Below, in pieces: positions 53,666-63,353 of a stretch of 64,000 nt of DNA. The position numbers and the translations under genes were made by a program. The DNA comes from an uncultured Lachnospiraceae bacterium (GTDB taxonomy: Bacteria; Bacillota; Clostridia; Lachnospirales; Lachnospiraceae). Below the pieces are notes generated by a model. It was not told the origin of the DNA. It made no database searches and saw only the letters and a program-made list of their open reading frames with translations. The stretch lies in assembly GCA_947172645.1 (NCBI GenBank), contig CAMWBY010000007.1, forward strand, positions 124,001-188,000, given 5' to 3'. Positions within the stretch are counted from its first letter, which is position 1. The number at the start of each line of letters is the position of its first letter.

Positions 53666-54511
53666 ATGAAAAAGAAGATGACAAAATATTTGTTTGTGCT
53701 TCCGGGGTTTTGCTTTTTTGCATTTGCTATGCTGATTCCTTTTGTGATGGGTATCAATATAGCGTTTACGGACTGGAATGGCGTTGAGACACAGTTCCAA
53801 TATGTAGGATTGAAAAATTTCATGGACATATTCCGGGACGCCAGAATCAGGAAACCTTTTTGGAATACGTTGGAGTTTGCGCTGATTGGCACGGTGGTCA
53901 GCAATGTGGTGTCGCTCTATCTTGCCATGCTTATCAACGGTAAATTCAGTAAATTAAACCATGTATCCAGAACCGTGTTTTTTATCCCGGTATGCTTTAG
54001 CTCCGTGTTGACGGCCTTTTTGTGGAAGTTTTTGTACCGGGAGTTTATCTCGGAGCTGTTTGGCGTGAGGAATCTGTTGGGAGACCCGAAATGGGTGATA
54101 CCTGCGATTGTGGTAATCGGTGTGTGGAATGGGGCGGGCATCAACATGCTCATATACCTTTCCGGGTTAAAAAATATTCCCTTGGAGCTGTACGAGGCAG
54201 CGAAAGCGGACGGTGCAAATGTGATACAGCAATTTGTGAAGGTTACCCTGCCTTTGCTGATGCCGGCATTCTCCGTGTGCGTCACGCTGACGCTGACATC
54301 CTGGTTGAAAGAGTTTGCCACGACCCTTTCGGCCACCGGCGGTGGGCCGGGCGGCGCGTCCAAAACGGTATCGATTTATGTGTATGAAAATCTTTACAAG
54401 TATTACAAGGCCGGGTATGGGCAGGCGGTTTCCTTGCTGTTCTCTATCTGCCTGATAGTCATCGGATTATGCGTCTCGTCATTTTTTAGGAAGAGGGAAG
54501 TGGAATTATGA
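53666..54511 (+). CDS. ABC sugar transporter permease (MalF type)
   Basis: 281 residues with six membrane helices. VLPGFCFFAFAMLIPFVMGI is the first helix and the ATPase-contact loop is YEAAKADGANVIQQFVKVTLPLL. It overlaps the following permease by 4 bp (ATGA). Confidence 0.92.
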   Translation: MKKKMTKYLFVLPGFCFFAFAMLIPFVMGINIAFTDWNGVETQFQYVGLKNFMDIFRDARIRKPFWNTLEFALIGTVVSNVVSLYLAMLINGKFSKLNHVSRTVFFIPVCFSSVLTAFLWKFLYREFISELFGVRNLLGDPKWVIPAIVVIGVWNGAGINMLIYLSGLKNIPLELYEAAKADGANVIQQFVKVTLPLLMPAFSVCVTLTLTSWLKEFATTLSATGGGPGGASKTVSIYVYENLYKYYKAGYGQAVSLLFSICLIVIGLCVSSFFRKREVEL

Positions 54512-55350
54512 AAAAACATAGAAAGATTACGCCTGGCGGCGTCATAGAGGTATTGCTTACGACGGTGACGGTAATCCTATTTATTTTCCCATTATATTTG
54601 GCGGTGCTGACTGCTTTTAAGAGCAAGCCGGAGATGTCGAAATCCGTGCTCAGCCTGCCCCAGGGATTGTATCTGGACAATTTCAAGGAAGGCATGAAGC
54701 GGAGCGATTTCTTTCATTCGCTGAGAAACAGCCTGTTGGTTACGTTTCCGTCGGTGGCGTTGATTGTCCTGTGCGCGTCCATGAGCGGTTATGCCATTGC
54801 GCGCCACGCCCACAAGACGGTGGCACTAAGGATACTGGACAAGACGTATCTGGCGTCTCTTATGATACCGTTCCAGATTCTTATGATACCGGTGTACCGG
54901 ATTTATAAATCCTTAAATCTTTTAAATTCCCTTCCGGGGATGACGCTTATGCTGACGGGCACCAGTATCGCCTACGCGTCTTTCCTCTATGTGGGGTTTG
55001 TGAAGTCCATACCGAAGGAGATAGAGGAGTCGGCTTATATGGACGGGTGCAGCGAAATGAAGACGTTCTGGCTCATTACCTTTCCGCTGTTAAAGCCTGT
55101 ATCGGCTACCGTGGCGGCGCTCCATGTGATGTGGCTGTGGAATGATTTTAATATTTCTATCATCCTTTTGCAAAAAGAGGCGGTGCGGACGATAACCGTC
55201 AAGCAGTTCTACTTCTTCGGCCAATATACGGCGGAGTATGGATTGGCTTTTGCGGCGGCCATTGTCTCCATGATACCGGTGGTAATCTGTTTCGCATTTA
55301 TGCAGAAATATATCGTCAACGGAATTGCCGCGGGAGCGGTAAAAAGTTAA
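54508..55350 (+). CDS. ABC sugar transporter permease (MalG type)
   Basis: 280 residues with six membrane helices; the loop IEESAYMDGCSEMKTFWLITFP replaces the usual EAA with EES, still within the family range. It ends NGIAAGAVKS. The start overlaps the first permease by 4 bp. Confidence 0.92.
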   Translation: MKKHRKITPGGVIEVLLTTVTVILFIFPLYLAVLTAFKSKPEMSKSVLSLPQGLYLDNFKEGMKRSDFFHSLRNSLLVTFPSVALIVLCASMSGYAIARHAHKTVALRILDKTYLASLMIPFQILMIPVYRIYKSLNLLNSLPGMTLMLTGTSIAYASFLYVGFVKSIPKEIEESAYMDGCSEMKTFWLITFPLLKPVSATVAALHVMWLWNDFNISIILLQKEAVRTITVKQFYFFGQYTAEYGLAFAAAIVSMIPVVICFAFMQKYIVNGIAAGAVKS

Positions 55351-55382
55351 AGGTGGGTTCAATATATTTGACCATAGATGTT

Positions 55383-55452
55383 ATGGCCTGGTGTGTCATT
55401 TTTCAATTGTATACATTTTTTGCAATTGGTAAATGGCACACCGGCAGGCCAT
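55383..55452 (+). repeat. Long imperfect inverted repeat between permease and binding-protein genes
   Basis: ATGGCCTG...GTGTCATTT...CAATTG (55383-55409) mirrors CAATTG...AAATGGCACAC...CAGGCCAT (55422-55452). The transcript could fold into a hairpin of about 25 paired bases. It has no U tract, so it more likely protects or separates the mRNA segments than stops transcription. Confidence 0.7.
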
Positions 55453-55492
55453 GTTACACGCAAACAATTTGAAAGACAGGAGGGTAATGTTT

Positions 55493-56860
55493 ATGGAAAA
55501 GCGAAGACTTAAGAAACTGGGATTATGGCTTGGCACACTGGTGTGTGCGGCGGCGGTTACCGGGTGCGGACAGACAGCCGGGGAGGAAAACCAGGCGGCG
55601 GACAGCAGTGGACAGGCGGCGGAAGAGACGGTGCAGGCGCCGGAAAGTGAGGATGCTTCTTCTGACAGTGAGCAGGCGGCAGGAGAGGAGAAATTGACGA
55701 TTACCTGGCTGAACCATTATCAGGAAGCGGGAAAACAAGCGTGGGTGCAGAAGTGCAAGGAAGTGTTTGAGGAGAAGTATCCCGATGTGACGTTGAATAT
55801 TGAGACGGTGGGAGCCGACAATTATACGACCATTCTGCAGACGAAACTGGCTTCGGACGACGCGCCTGCCATTTTTGACCTGGCGTCGAATTATGACTTG
55901 TCCGTCTATGACGAGGCGGGGCATCTGGCGGATTTGAGCGGACAGCCTTGCCTGGACTTGGTAGATTCCGATTTGCTTTTGGAAGGGCAGGTAGGCGGAA
56001 TACAAAAAGGCATCCCCATTGAGATTACCGGTTACGGCGTATTTTATAACGAAAATGTGTTTGAGGAAAATCAGTTAGAAATTCCGACCACTTTGACAGA
56101 GCTTAGGGAAGCCTGCGAGACGCTTTCCGCCAACGGTATACAGCCTTTCGCCGCGCCGTTCTCGGAGCAGTGGGCGTTTCGGTATTATCTGCGGGCAGTG
56201 ACGGATATTACATGCCTGATGCCGGACAATAACTGGAATGTGGACAAGATGGAAGGGACAAGCAGCTTTACGGACGACGATGCGTTTCAAGAGGCTGTGG
56301 AGACTTATTTTTCATTCCATGAATATTGGGGAGACGATCCCTTCGGGACTTCCTGGGAAGACGCCCAGTCTATGATTGCCAACGGGGAAGCGGCTATGTG
56401 TATTCACGGCTCCTGGGCGGTGGACGGTTTCCTTTCCCACAACCCGGACTGCCGGATTGGCGTGTTCCCTATGCCCGTGAGCGAAGATGCGAAGGACAGC
56501 ATTATGATTAAAGAGCCGGGACAGCAGCTTGTGCTTTACAACAGTGCGGATACCGCGAAGATGGAGGCAGCCTACAACCTTATGAACACGATTTATTCTG
56601 AAGAGTGCATGGCGCCTTACGCCGAGGAGGCACATCAAATGCCGTCGGTAACAGGAGATTATAACATGCTTCCGGCATTGAAGACGATTATGGAATATCC
56701 TGCGGATTCTTCTTTTATGGAGGCAGGCATTACAAGGACGATGACCAGTGAATATGAGGATGTTTTCTTAGAGATTCTGACCAATTATTCTATGGGGGAC
56801 AGCTTTGACATGGATGGATTCTGCGCGGATGCCGACGCAGGGTTTGCCGCGATTCAGTAA
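55493..56860 (+). CDS. Sugar-binding lipoprotein of an ABC importer
   Basis: 455 residues. The signal peptide ends in lipobox AAVTGCGQ, followed by an acidic linker rich in Glu, Ala and Gln, then the family 1 binding domain (LTITWLNHYQEAGKQAWVQK, FAAPFSEQWAFRYYL). AGGAGGG at 55478-55484 supports the ATG at 55493; in-frame starts at 55433 and 55487 are worse. It feeds the permease pair upstream. The gene order, permeases before binding protein, is unlike the two importers further left. Confidence 0.9.
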   Translation: MEKRRLKKLGLWLGTLVCAAAVTGCGQTAGEENQAADSSGQAAEETVQAPESEDASSDSEQAAGEEKLTITWLNHYQEAGKQAWVQKCKEVFEEKYPDVTLNIETVGADNYTTILQTKLASDDAPAIFDLASNYDLSVYDEAGHLADLSGQPCLDLVDSDLLLEGQVGGIQKGIPIEITGYGVFYNENVFEENQLEIPTTLTELREACETLSANGIQPFAAPFSEQWAFRYYLRAVTDITCLMPDNNWNVDKMEGTSSFTDDDAFQEAVETYFSFHEYWGDDPFGTSWEDAQSMIANGEAAMCIHGSWAVDGFLSHNPDCRIGVFPMPVSEDAKDSIMIKEPGQQLVLYNSADTAKMEAAYNLMNTIYSEECMAPYAEEAHQMPSVTGDYNMLPALKTIMEYPADSSFMEAGITRTMTSEYEDVFLEILTNYSMGDSFDMDGFCADADAGFAAIQ

Positions 56861-56874
56861 GAGGAAACATATTT

Positions 56875-59553
56875 ATGCCTGCGGCCCAAAGTTTGCAGGT
56901 AAAGAAGAACATAGGGATTAAGGTGGATTGGCATATGCAGACAGGATGGAAGGTTTTAAGAGGACAGGAGGACAGAGTTTCTCTTGAAAAAGACGGAATA
57001 TGTATAAATGGCACATACCATATTTTACTGGTATCCTCCTTGTTTTATTTCCGGATACCCGCGCTTAGGTGGGACGAGAGGATGAAAGAACTGAAATCGG
57101 CGGGATATAATGCGATTGACGTATATTTTCCATGGAATTACCATGAGACTGCCCCGGGGGAATGGGACTTTACGGGCGAAAAAGACGTGGAACGTTTTCT
57201 GTCTCTGGCGGAGGAAAACGAACTGTGGGTGATTGCCCGCCCGGGGCCGTACATTTGTTCCGAGTGGGACGGCGGAGCGATACCTGTATGGCACAGCTTA
57301 AAAGATTTTAAAATCAGGCAGGACGATGATGCGTATATTCTTGAGCTGTCCCGGTGGTATGCGAAAGTACTGCCTGTGGTTCAAAGACATCAATGGAGTA
57401 GTGGAGGAGCGGTGATTCTGCTCCAGATAGAAAATGAACTGGACTATTTTTTGTGCGGCCGGCCTACGGAATATGTAGGCCGGTTAGCCGGGATTGCCAG
57501 GGGGTACGACATAGAGGTACCTACGATTGTATGTTGTGGACAGGATGATATTGAAAGAAGCGGCGGGGATGCGCCGGGCGTGAGGATTGCTTTCAATGTG
57601 TACGATGAATCGGATGGGAAAGGACTGGAAGAGAGGGTAAGCCGTCTGTCCAAAGAAATGTACAGGCGCGGGCAGCCTTTGTTGGTGATGGAGACAAACA
57701 GGGAGCATTCCTGGTTAAAGCGTGTCTTAGGAAGCGGGGCGAAGATGATAGCGCCCTATAACCAGACGGCGGGGACTACCATGGACTACTATAATGCCGT
57801 GACGAATTGGGGAAAAGGAAAGACGCCCATTGCGCTGCTTGCCAGTGACTATGATTTCTGCTCCATGATTGGCGCAGACGGGATGCTGCGGAAAGAGGAA
57901 TACATACAGGCGCGTCTTTTGAGCGGGCTGCTTCTAAGCTTTGGGGAAGATATGGCGCGGGTCTGGGAACCCCAGAGGGAAGATGAAGATGGGATTTGCG
58001 TTATTACAGAGGAAGAGGATGCGGCTTTTCGCCGGATTCTTCACACGGCGAGAGGGAAATTCTGCGTTGTCAGCAATTTGGGACTGACCGGGCAGGAGAA
58101 GCTTCTGCGCATAGGCGGGGAAGTATGCAAGGTATTCGTGCCGCCCCTCTACACAGCCTTGATTCCTGTAGATATTCGCCTGTCGCCATCAATTCGCTTG
58201 GAGTGGGCGAACTATGAGATAGGCTGGATTCGCCTGGAACAAGGGAAATGCCAGGTGGCTATGTATGGGCAAGGAACGCTGTGGATGCGGGTCCGGTCAG
58301 AAGACAGAAGTATGGTTGTGGAACAAAACGTTCCGGAAGGGGATGTGGGCTGCTTAGAGATTGGAGAGTGTACATTCCTGTATGGGCAGCCCGAGACGAT
58401 TGCGAGAAAAGACATACCGGGCCTGGCGCCCTGGTGTCTGGAAGAGAGAAACAGCTATACGCAGACTAAGATAGAGAGTGCAGGGCGGATGCCTTGGAAA
58501 TATAAGGAAGCGGTGCAGGATACGACGGTTATGGAGATGGAGAGGCTTGGCCAGTAACGCGGCCGGGGCAGTTATGAGTTTGAACTGGAAGAGGCGCAGA
58601 AGGTGCAGATGGCCGGGTTGGCGGATATTGTCACGGTTTTCCATAACGGGTGTTTTTGGCAGTGCTTTTACGGGGACACAAGAGAGCGGACGATGACGCT
58701 TCCCCAGGGGAAATGGCAGTTTCGCACAGAGATATGGGGACACTGCAATTTTGAGGATATCCGCTCGGAGTCGCTTCGTCTGGGCTCTTTGAAGGGTATC
58801 CGGGGAATCTGGCGGGTGATGCATGAGAAAGATATCAGCGATAACTGGGAGTATGGAGAAAGCAGGGACGCTTACCGGCTCTATACAAATATCGACCAGT
58901 ACAATATTCCTTGTTCGCCGATGGTTGGATTTTACCGTAAAAAAGTACGCCTGTGGGAAAGCGGCGGCCGCTATACCCTTTCTTTTCAGAAGGCGGCATG
59001 TGCAGTCCATGTTTGGGTCAACGGAGGGGACGCAGGGGAAGTGAAGGAGAGTAATCCTTGTGTGGACATCACTGCTTTTGTGGAAGGAAACAGGGAATGC
59101 GTCATCGAGTTAGAGGTCAGCAGAAGATACTATTCCGACCCGGTAGGGAGGATAGTTCTGGCTGCGGGAGAAGAGCTTGACAGATGCAGATACCGGGATA
59201 TCACTTTCAGGGGGACAGATGCCCGGGCGGAGCAGGAAACGACTTTTCCGGTTCCTGTGTCGGCAGAGGAGGAGATTGTGATTGTGCCCCATATACCGGA
59301 CCAGGGCAGCGGCGATGTGCGGCTGTGTCTGAAAGGGAAAAATCTTCTGGTGACCGTTGCGTGCGGCGGCCATGTGGCGGGCAGGCTGCTTCTTGACTGT
59401 AAGAAAATGCCAAAGATAGCGGGCGGCTCTCCCGACAGCCTGTTTCTTTGCAAAGAATGGCTGCAGGACAGCCGGGTAGTCATGAAGTGCCAGGCCCTTG
59501 ACAAGGAGGCGTGCCTGGAAGAAATTTGCGTCAGAACCTTTAGTACCCGCTGA
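56875..59553 (+). pseudogene. GH35 beta-galactosidase gene interrupted by an in-frame TAA
   Basis: The first frame (56875-58557, 560 residues) holds the GH35 barrel: GYNAIDVYFPWNYHE, ARPGPYICSEWDGGAIPVW, acid/base E188 in LLQIENELDYF, and probable nucleophile E273 in LVMETNREHS. After TAA at 58555-58557 the same frame continues as RGRGSYEFELEEAQKVQMAG and through a galactose-binding-like C-terminal part to 59553 (for example YRLYTNIDQYNIPCSPMVGF). A single base change from a Tyr codon (TAC or TAT) would give this stop. The short product keeps the catalytic barrel but lacks the C-terminal beta domains; a GTG at 58603 could start the remainder. Confidence 0.75.
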
Positions 59554-62062
59554 TTGTGTCTACAATGGACATTTCATGAAGCTTCTTAACCGGGCCCCAC
59601 ACGGACAGGACAACGGATAGGGCGGATATACACAGAATAACGCACAGTTCGGCGGCGGGCACGCTCCAGGGTTCATTCCACCGGAAGGCCACCAACCATT
59701 CAAACAGAAAGTGATTGGCGATAAGGCCTAATACGGAGCCTATGACACTGCCTGTCAAGGCGTAGGTCAGCGTCTGTGCTATTATCATGCGGGTAAGCTG
59801 TCTGTCGCTTAAGCCGATGGCCCGCAGGCAGCCATAGTGCCTTATGCGTGCCTCCACGCTCATGGCGATGCAGTTGACGATATTGCATATGGTTACCATG
59901 GCGATGAGGAACAGGAAACCGTAGATAAAAAGCTTAAAAGAATAGTTGGCCCCAAGTATGCTTTCCTTATCCATACGCAGGTCAGAGAAAGTGCAGTCTT
60001 CTCCTGTCAGCGCGCGGATGGCGTCCACATCGCTGTCCGTGGCTTTGCGGGACAGTTGGATATCGATGATGGTGTATCTTTCTTCTCCTGTCAGTCTGCG
60101 GAAGGTGTCTTCCGAGCAGAGGATGATGTCGCCTTTTTCCGTATTAAAAGGGCATTCTGATACCATACCGGATATCTGTATTTCTCCGGGGATGCCGCCT
60201 GCCGTGAGGGATACCGTATCTCCGGTCTGTATTCCGGTGTGGTTGTTGTACTGTGGGGCGGACACGATAAGTCCCGTCCCGGTTTCGTTCTCCACATCTT
60301 TGATGGAACCTTCGATTAAGTATTTGTGGGCCCACTTGAACTGCGTTTCATCGTAGGATATCAGCATGGCGGTGCTGTCTTTCCCATTTATGTTGACAGG
60401 AAGGTCATAGGCAAACATCCTTCCGTAGACGCGTTTGACGGCAGGGCTATCCTGTAAGGCGTCTAACAGTGAATGCTCCAGCGCACAGGTATTGTCCGGG
60501 GCGACGATGGACAGGTCCGGCGACCATGGTTTGAGCGCGGTGACGGCGTGTCTCATAAAGTCAATGGTCGTCGAGAAGGACAAGAATAATATGATGCTTA
60601 AGGCAAAAGAGGACACCGTCAGCAGGAAATTTTTAGGGCTTTCCAGGGCGTGGCGGATGCCCAATGCGGTATCGACTTTATGGGTCAATAATCTGTGGAA
60701 CGGGAAAGAGTATCCTGTCCGTTTTGCGGCGCACCTTGCTGTGAGAGAACCTTTCTTGTGTGGAGCCGTATGGGCGTGTGCCGATGTGACAGCCATAATT
60801 GCAGATGAAATGGAACTATTCTTGTGCAGAGACTTATGGGGGCGCGTCCTGTCGGCAAGGGACAGGTGTTCTCCGTTGCCGGATACTGCCGCCAGGGGAG
60901 ATGCTTTGGAGGCTCTTTTTGCCGGGGCGCGTGCTGCCAGAAGTACCGTAAGGATACCGATGACGATACCTGCGGCGATACTTGGCAGGCTCACGGCCAG
61001 TACAGGCATGGCGCTGAAATATTTGGGGCTTAAGAACCGCAGCAGGGCGCATAGCACCCATATAACGACCGTCCCCGCGGCGATACTTACGGGGATGGCG
61101 AAACGGCACAGGCACAGGGCTTCCCTGTGGACAAGCCGTATAATCTGTTTCGGCGTCGCGCCGATGCAGCGCAGCATACCGAAGAACTGTGTCCGCCCCG
61201 CAATGTTGCTGTTTAAGCTGCTCGCAATCATGAGGATGCCCGCTAAGAGCACGAGGGCGGACAGAAATGCGGCGGCGGAGTAGATGAACATAAAGAATTG
61301 ACTGCCTTGGTCACTTTGCCCAAGCAGCCCCAAGAGCATGGCCTGTTCCCCCACCTGGCTGTCGGACAGATGGAACTTCTCTTTGATATCGTTGATTGTC
61401 CTGCGCATATTCCGGTGATTGTGGAATTGTACGAAAAAACAACTGTTGTAGTCGTCCGGTTCCCCGTTTTCCACGCCTGGGTAGAAAGCGCGGAATGTGT
61501 CTGTGGACATGAATATGCCGTATATATCTTTGCGCAGCACCATAGACAGATTGGGCACGAATCCGGATATGGTATAGGGATATTCCGCACCGGAAGCGTC
61601 CCGGATGGCGATTTGACTGCCTACGTCAATGCCAAGCTCTTCTTTCACATTGGAACTGACCAATATTTCATCCGGATTTTGCGGGAAAGCGCCTTCCGAG
61701 ATGGTATCCGACCAAATTTCCGTCAGGTATCCTTCTTCGCTTCCGCAGATGACCGCGTCTTTTCCTCCTAGTGTGTAACCTTCATCGAGCCTGTAATTTA
61801 ACACACCGTAGCAGAACACGGACTTGACTTCCGGGCGGGCTGCAATGAGAGCCGCTTCCTCGTCGCTGATATTTTTGATAGAGATATGCCAGTTGCCGTC
61901 GTCGCGTTTCGTCTGGATAAGCTGGCTGCGGATGTACATGTCCGCCATGCCAAATATGGATGTGACGAGGAAGACGGACAGGATGATACACAGGACGGAC
62001 ATGCGGTTCTGCTTTTTATGGGTCTGTGCGTAGAGCGGGATTAAGTCAAGATAACTTTTCAT
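59540..62062 (-). CDS. FtsX-family ABC transporter permease
   Basis: 840 residues. A leading helix (VLCIILSVFLVTSIFGMADM) follows a short polar start. An FtsX block lies near 255-385 (FFGMLRCIGATPKQIIRLV), and the final block near 700-825 has MSVEARIRHYGCLRAIGLSDRQLTRMI. The external part between is rich in Thr and Gly. It overlaps its ATPase gene by 17 bp. The 3' end overlaps the convergent GH35 gene by 14 bp. It differs in sequence from the other two permeases here, so it is a third exporter, not a copy. Confidence 0.9.
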   Translation of the reverse strand: MKSYLDLIPLYAQTHKKQNRMSVLCIILSVFLVTSIFGMADMYIRSQLIQTKRDDGNWHISIKNISDEEAALIAARPEVKSVFCYGVLNYRLDEGYTLGGKDAVICGSEEGYLTEIWSDTISEGAFPQNPDEILVSSNVKEELGIDVGSQIAIRDASGAEYPYTISGFVPNLSMVLRKDIYGIFMSTDTFRAFYPGVENGEPDDYNSCFFVQFHNHRNMRRTINDIKEKFHLSDSQVGEQAMLLGLLGQSDQGSQFFMFIYSAAAFLSALVLLAGILMIASSLNSNIAGRTQFFGMLRCIGATPKQIIRLVHREALCLCRFAIPVSIAAGTVVIWVLCALLRFLSPKYFSAMPVLAVSLPSIAAGIVIGILTVLLAARAPAKRASKASPLAAVSGNGEHLSLADRTRPHKSLHKNSSISSAIMAVTSAHAHTAPHKKGSLTARCAAKRTGYSFPFHRLLTHKVDTALGIRHALESPKNFLLTVSSFALSIILFLSFSTTIDFMRHAVTALKPWSPDLSIVAPDNTCALEHSLLDALQDSPAVKRVYGRMFAYDLPVNINGKDSTAMLISYDETQFKWAHKYLIEGSIKDVENETGTGLIVSAPQYNNHTGIQTGDTVSLTAGGIPGEIQISGMVSECPFNTEKGDIILCSEDTFRRLTGEERYTIIDIQLSRKATDSDVDAIRALTGEDCTFSDLRMDKESILGANYSFKLFIYGFLFLIAMVTICNIVNCIAMSVEARIRHYGCLRAIGLSDRQLTRMIIAQTLTYALTGSVIGSVLGLIANHFLFEWLVAFRWNEPWSVPAAELCVILCISALSVVLSVWGPVKKLHEMSIVDTISGY

Positions 62063-62762
62063 CTCTGTATCCTTCTCCTTTCTTCCCGGAATAGCCCATA
62101 TCGGACAGTCGCCCGTCCGATACCCGGAGAACCCTGTCCGTACATGCAGCCAGGCTGTTGTTGTGGGTAATCATAAGGATGGTCTGCTGATATTGCCTGG
62201 AAGCTTTGATTAACAGGTCAAGCACATCCTGGCTGGCCCGGCTGTCCAGGTTGCCTGTGGGCTCGTCGGCGAGAATCAGCTTCGGCCTTGTAATCAGGGC
62301 GCGGCCGATGGCGACGCGCTGCTGTTGACCGCCGGATAACTGGTTGGGCAGATGATGCCGTCTGTCTTTTAGCCCAAGAAGCTCTAAGATTTCTTCCACG
62401 GCAGCGGCGTCGGGTTTGCGGTAATCGAGGAGAAGCGGGAACATAATATTCTGCTCCACATTTAATTCGGGCACTAACTGAAAAGACTGGAAGATGAAAC
62501 CGATATTGCGACGTCTGAATATAGTCCGTTCTTCCTCCTTCATAGTAAAAAGATTGTTTCCGTCAATCAGCATGCTGCCTGAAGTGGGAAAATCCAGGGA
62601 GCCGATGCAGTTTAAAAGGGTGCTCTTGCCGGAACCGGATTCCCCGATGACTGCGGCAAATTCGCCTTTTTCCAGGGAAAAGGATACGTTTCTTAGGGCG
62701 TTTACCCGGGCTTCGCCTGCGCCGTAGGTCTTGCATAAGTTTTGTACCTGTAAGATTTGCAT
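62046..62762 (-). CDS. ABC transporter ATP-binding protein (LolD/MacB/BceA type)
   Basis: 238 residues. Walker A is [10 protein letters not shown] loop [18 protein letters not shown], signature [15 protein letters not shown], Walker [13 protein letters not shown] and H loop [24 protein letters not shown] precedes the start. It is co-transcribed with the permease. The kinase beginning beyond 64000 on the same strand is its likely regulator, acting through operator-like sites near 62882-62920. Confidence 0.94.
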   Translation of the reverse strand: MQILQVQNLCKTYGAGEARVNALRNVSFSLEKGEFAAVIGESGSGKSTLLNCIGSLDFPTSGSMLIDGNNLFTMKEEERTIFRRRNIGFIFQSFQLVPELNVEQNIMFPLLLDYRKPDAAAVEEILELLGLKDRRHHLPNQLSGGQQQRVAIGRALITRPKLILADEPTGNLDSRASQDVLDLLIKASRQYQQTILMITHNNSLAACTDRVLRVSDGRLSDMGYSGKKGEGYRDEKLS

Positions 62763-62881
62763 AGTGGTTGTTCCTTTCTGAAAGCTGTTATATTGTTATA
62801 TTAGGTAATTGCACAACGATAATAACTTTGATGAAGTTCTGCAATTCTCCAAATCGTTATGTAGTATTGTAGCATGTCTGT

Positions 62882-62920
62882 CTTACAGGTTTGTGAATGG
62901 GAAGCTTACATTTTTGTAAG
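62882..62920 (-). promoter_or_regulatory. Operator-like CTTACA / TGTAAG sites ahead of the third exporter
   Basis: A perfect palindrome CTTACA-TTTT-TGTAAG lies at 62905-62920, and another CTTACA at 62882-62887, 23 bp away. On the minus strand a -10-like TACAAT follows (about 62868-62873). The sites are a reasonable target for the response regulator expected with the kinase at the window edge. Confidence 0.5.
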
Positions 62921-62956
62921 GATGGGGAAGAGGGAGTGCGGGTTTCTTAAAAGTGA

Positions 62957-63109
62957 TTGAAAAGAACTGCTTTATGATGTATAATGTGTTTAACAGGACA
63001 GCCGGAAGGTGAGTTGCGGTCACCTGTCCCGGCGAAATTTAATATTGGACTATAAGAATAGCCGTTCCTAAACTTTTGCAGAGAGCAGGACGGCTATTTC
63101 TTATTTTTT
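62957..63109 (+). ncRNA. Predicted antisense RNA of a type I toxin module
   Basis: TTGAAA (62957-62962) and TATAAT (62980-62985), 17 bp apart, form a strong plus-strand promoter. A hairpin AGGTGA/TCACCT lies at 63007-63025. Transcription should end at the terminator GAATAGCCG.../...CGGCTATTTC (63056-63100) followed by TTATTTTTT. The RNA of about 115 nt contains no convincing frame and covers the 3' end of the toxin gene on the other strand. Its 5' segment AAGGTGAG is complementary to CTCACCT in the toxin leader. Confidence 0.6.
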
Positions 63110-63177
63110 AGATTCAGAATCGCAACGATTAAAAGACCAATGGTCAATATAACCATAAATTCCTCATATGTACTCAT
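63094..63177 (-). CDS. Putative holin-like type I toxin peptide
   Basis: 27 residues, beginning MSTYEEFMVILTIGLLIVAI and ending LNLKNKK. The MSTYE start, one hydrophobic helix and a basic tail match the small Firmicute peptides annotated as holin-like toxins, relatives of the TxpA/BsrE class. GGAAGGTGGTGATTATT is a very strong ribosome binding site, but CACCT(GTTCC) upstream in the leader can pair with it and hide it. TG-T-TATAAT at about 63265-63273 (minus strand) is an extended -10 promoter. The stop lies in the stem of the convergent RNA's terminator. Confidence 0.75.
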   Translation of the reverse strand: MSTYEEFMVILTIGLLIVAILNLKNKK

Positions 63178-63353
63178 AATAATCACCACCTTCCGCAAGA
63201 CACGGAACAGGTGAGAGCACGTCCCCCGGCTGCCCGGTTAAGCATATTATTTATTTGTTTATGTATTATAACACATATATCATCGGAAATACAGCGTATT
63301 TGAAAATTAGAGTATAAAAAGATGACGATATATCGATTGCATTCAAACTTTTC

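Noticed and set aside
50966..58557. Stop-codon reassignment or readthrough as an explanation for in-frame TAG (50966) and TAA (58555).
   Set aside because: All other genes here end normally at TAA, TAG or TGA, and the two interruptions use different stop codons. Independent point mutations are simpler.
60435..61283. A 282-codon plus-strand frame inside the third permease gene.
   Set aside because: It is antisense to a well-supported FtsX permease and shows no domain or start signal.
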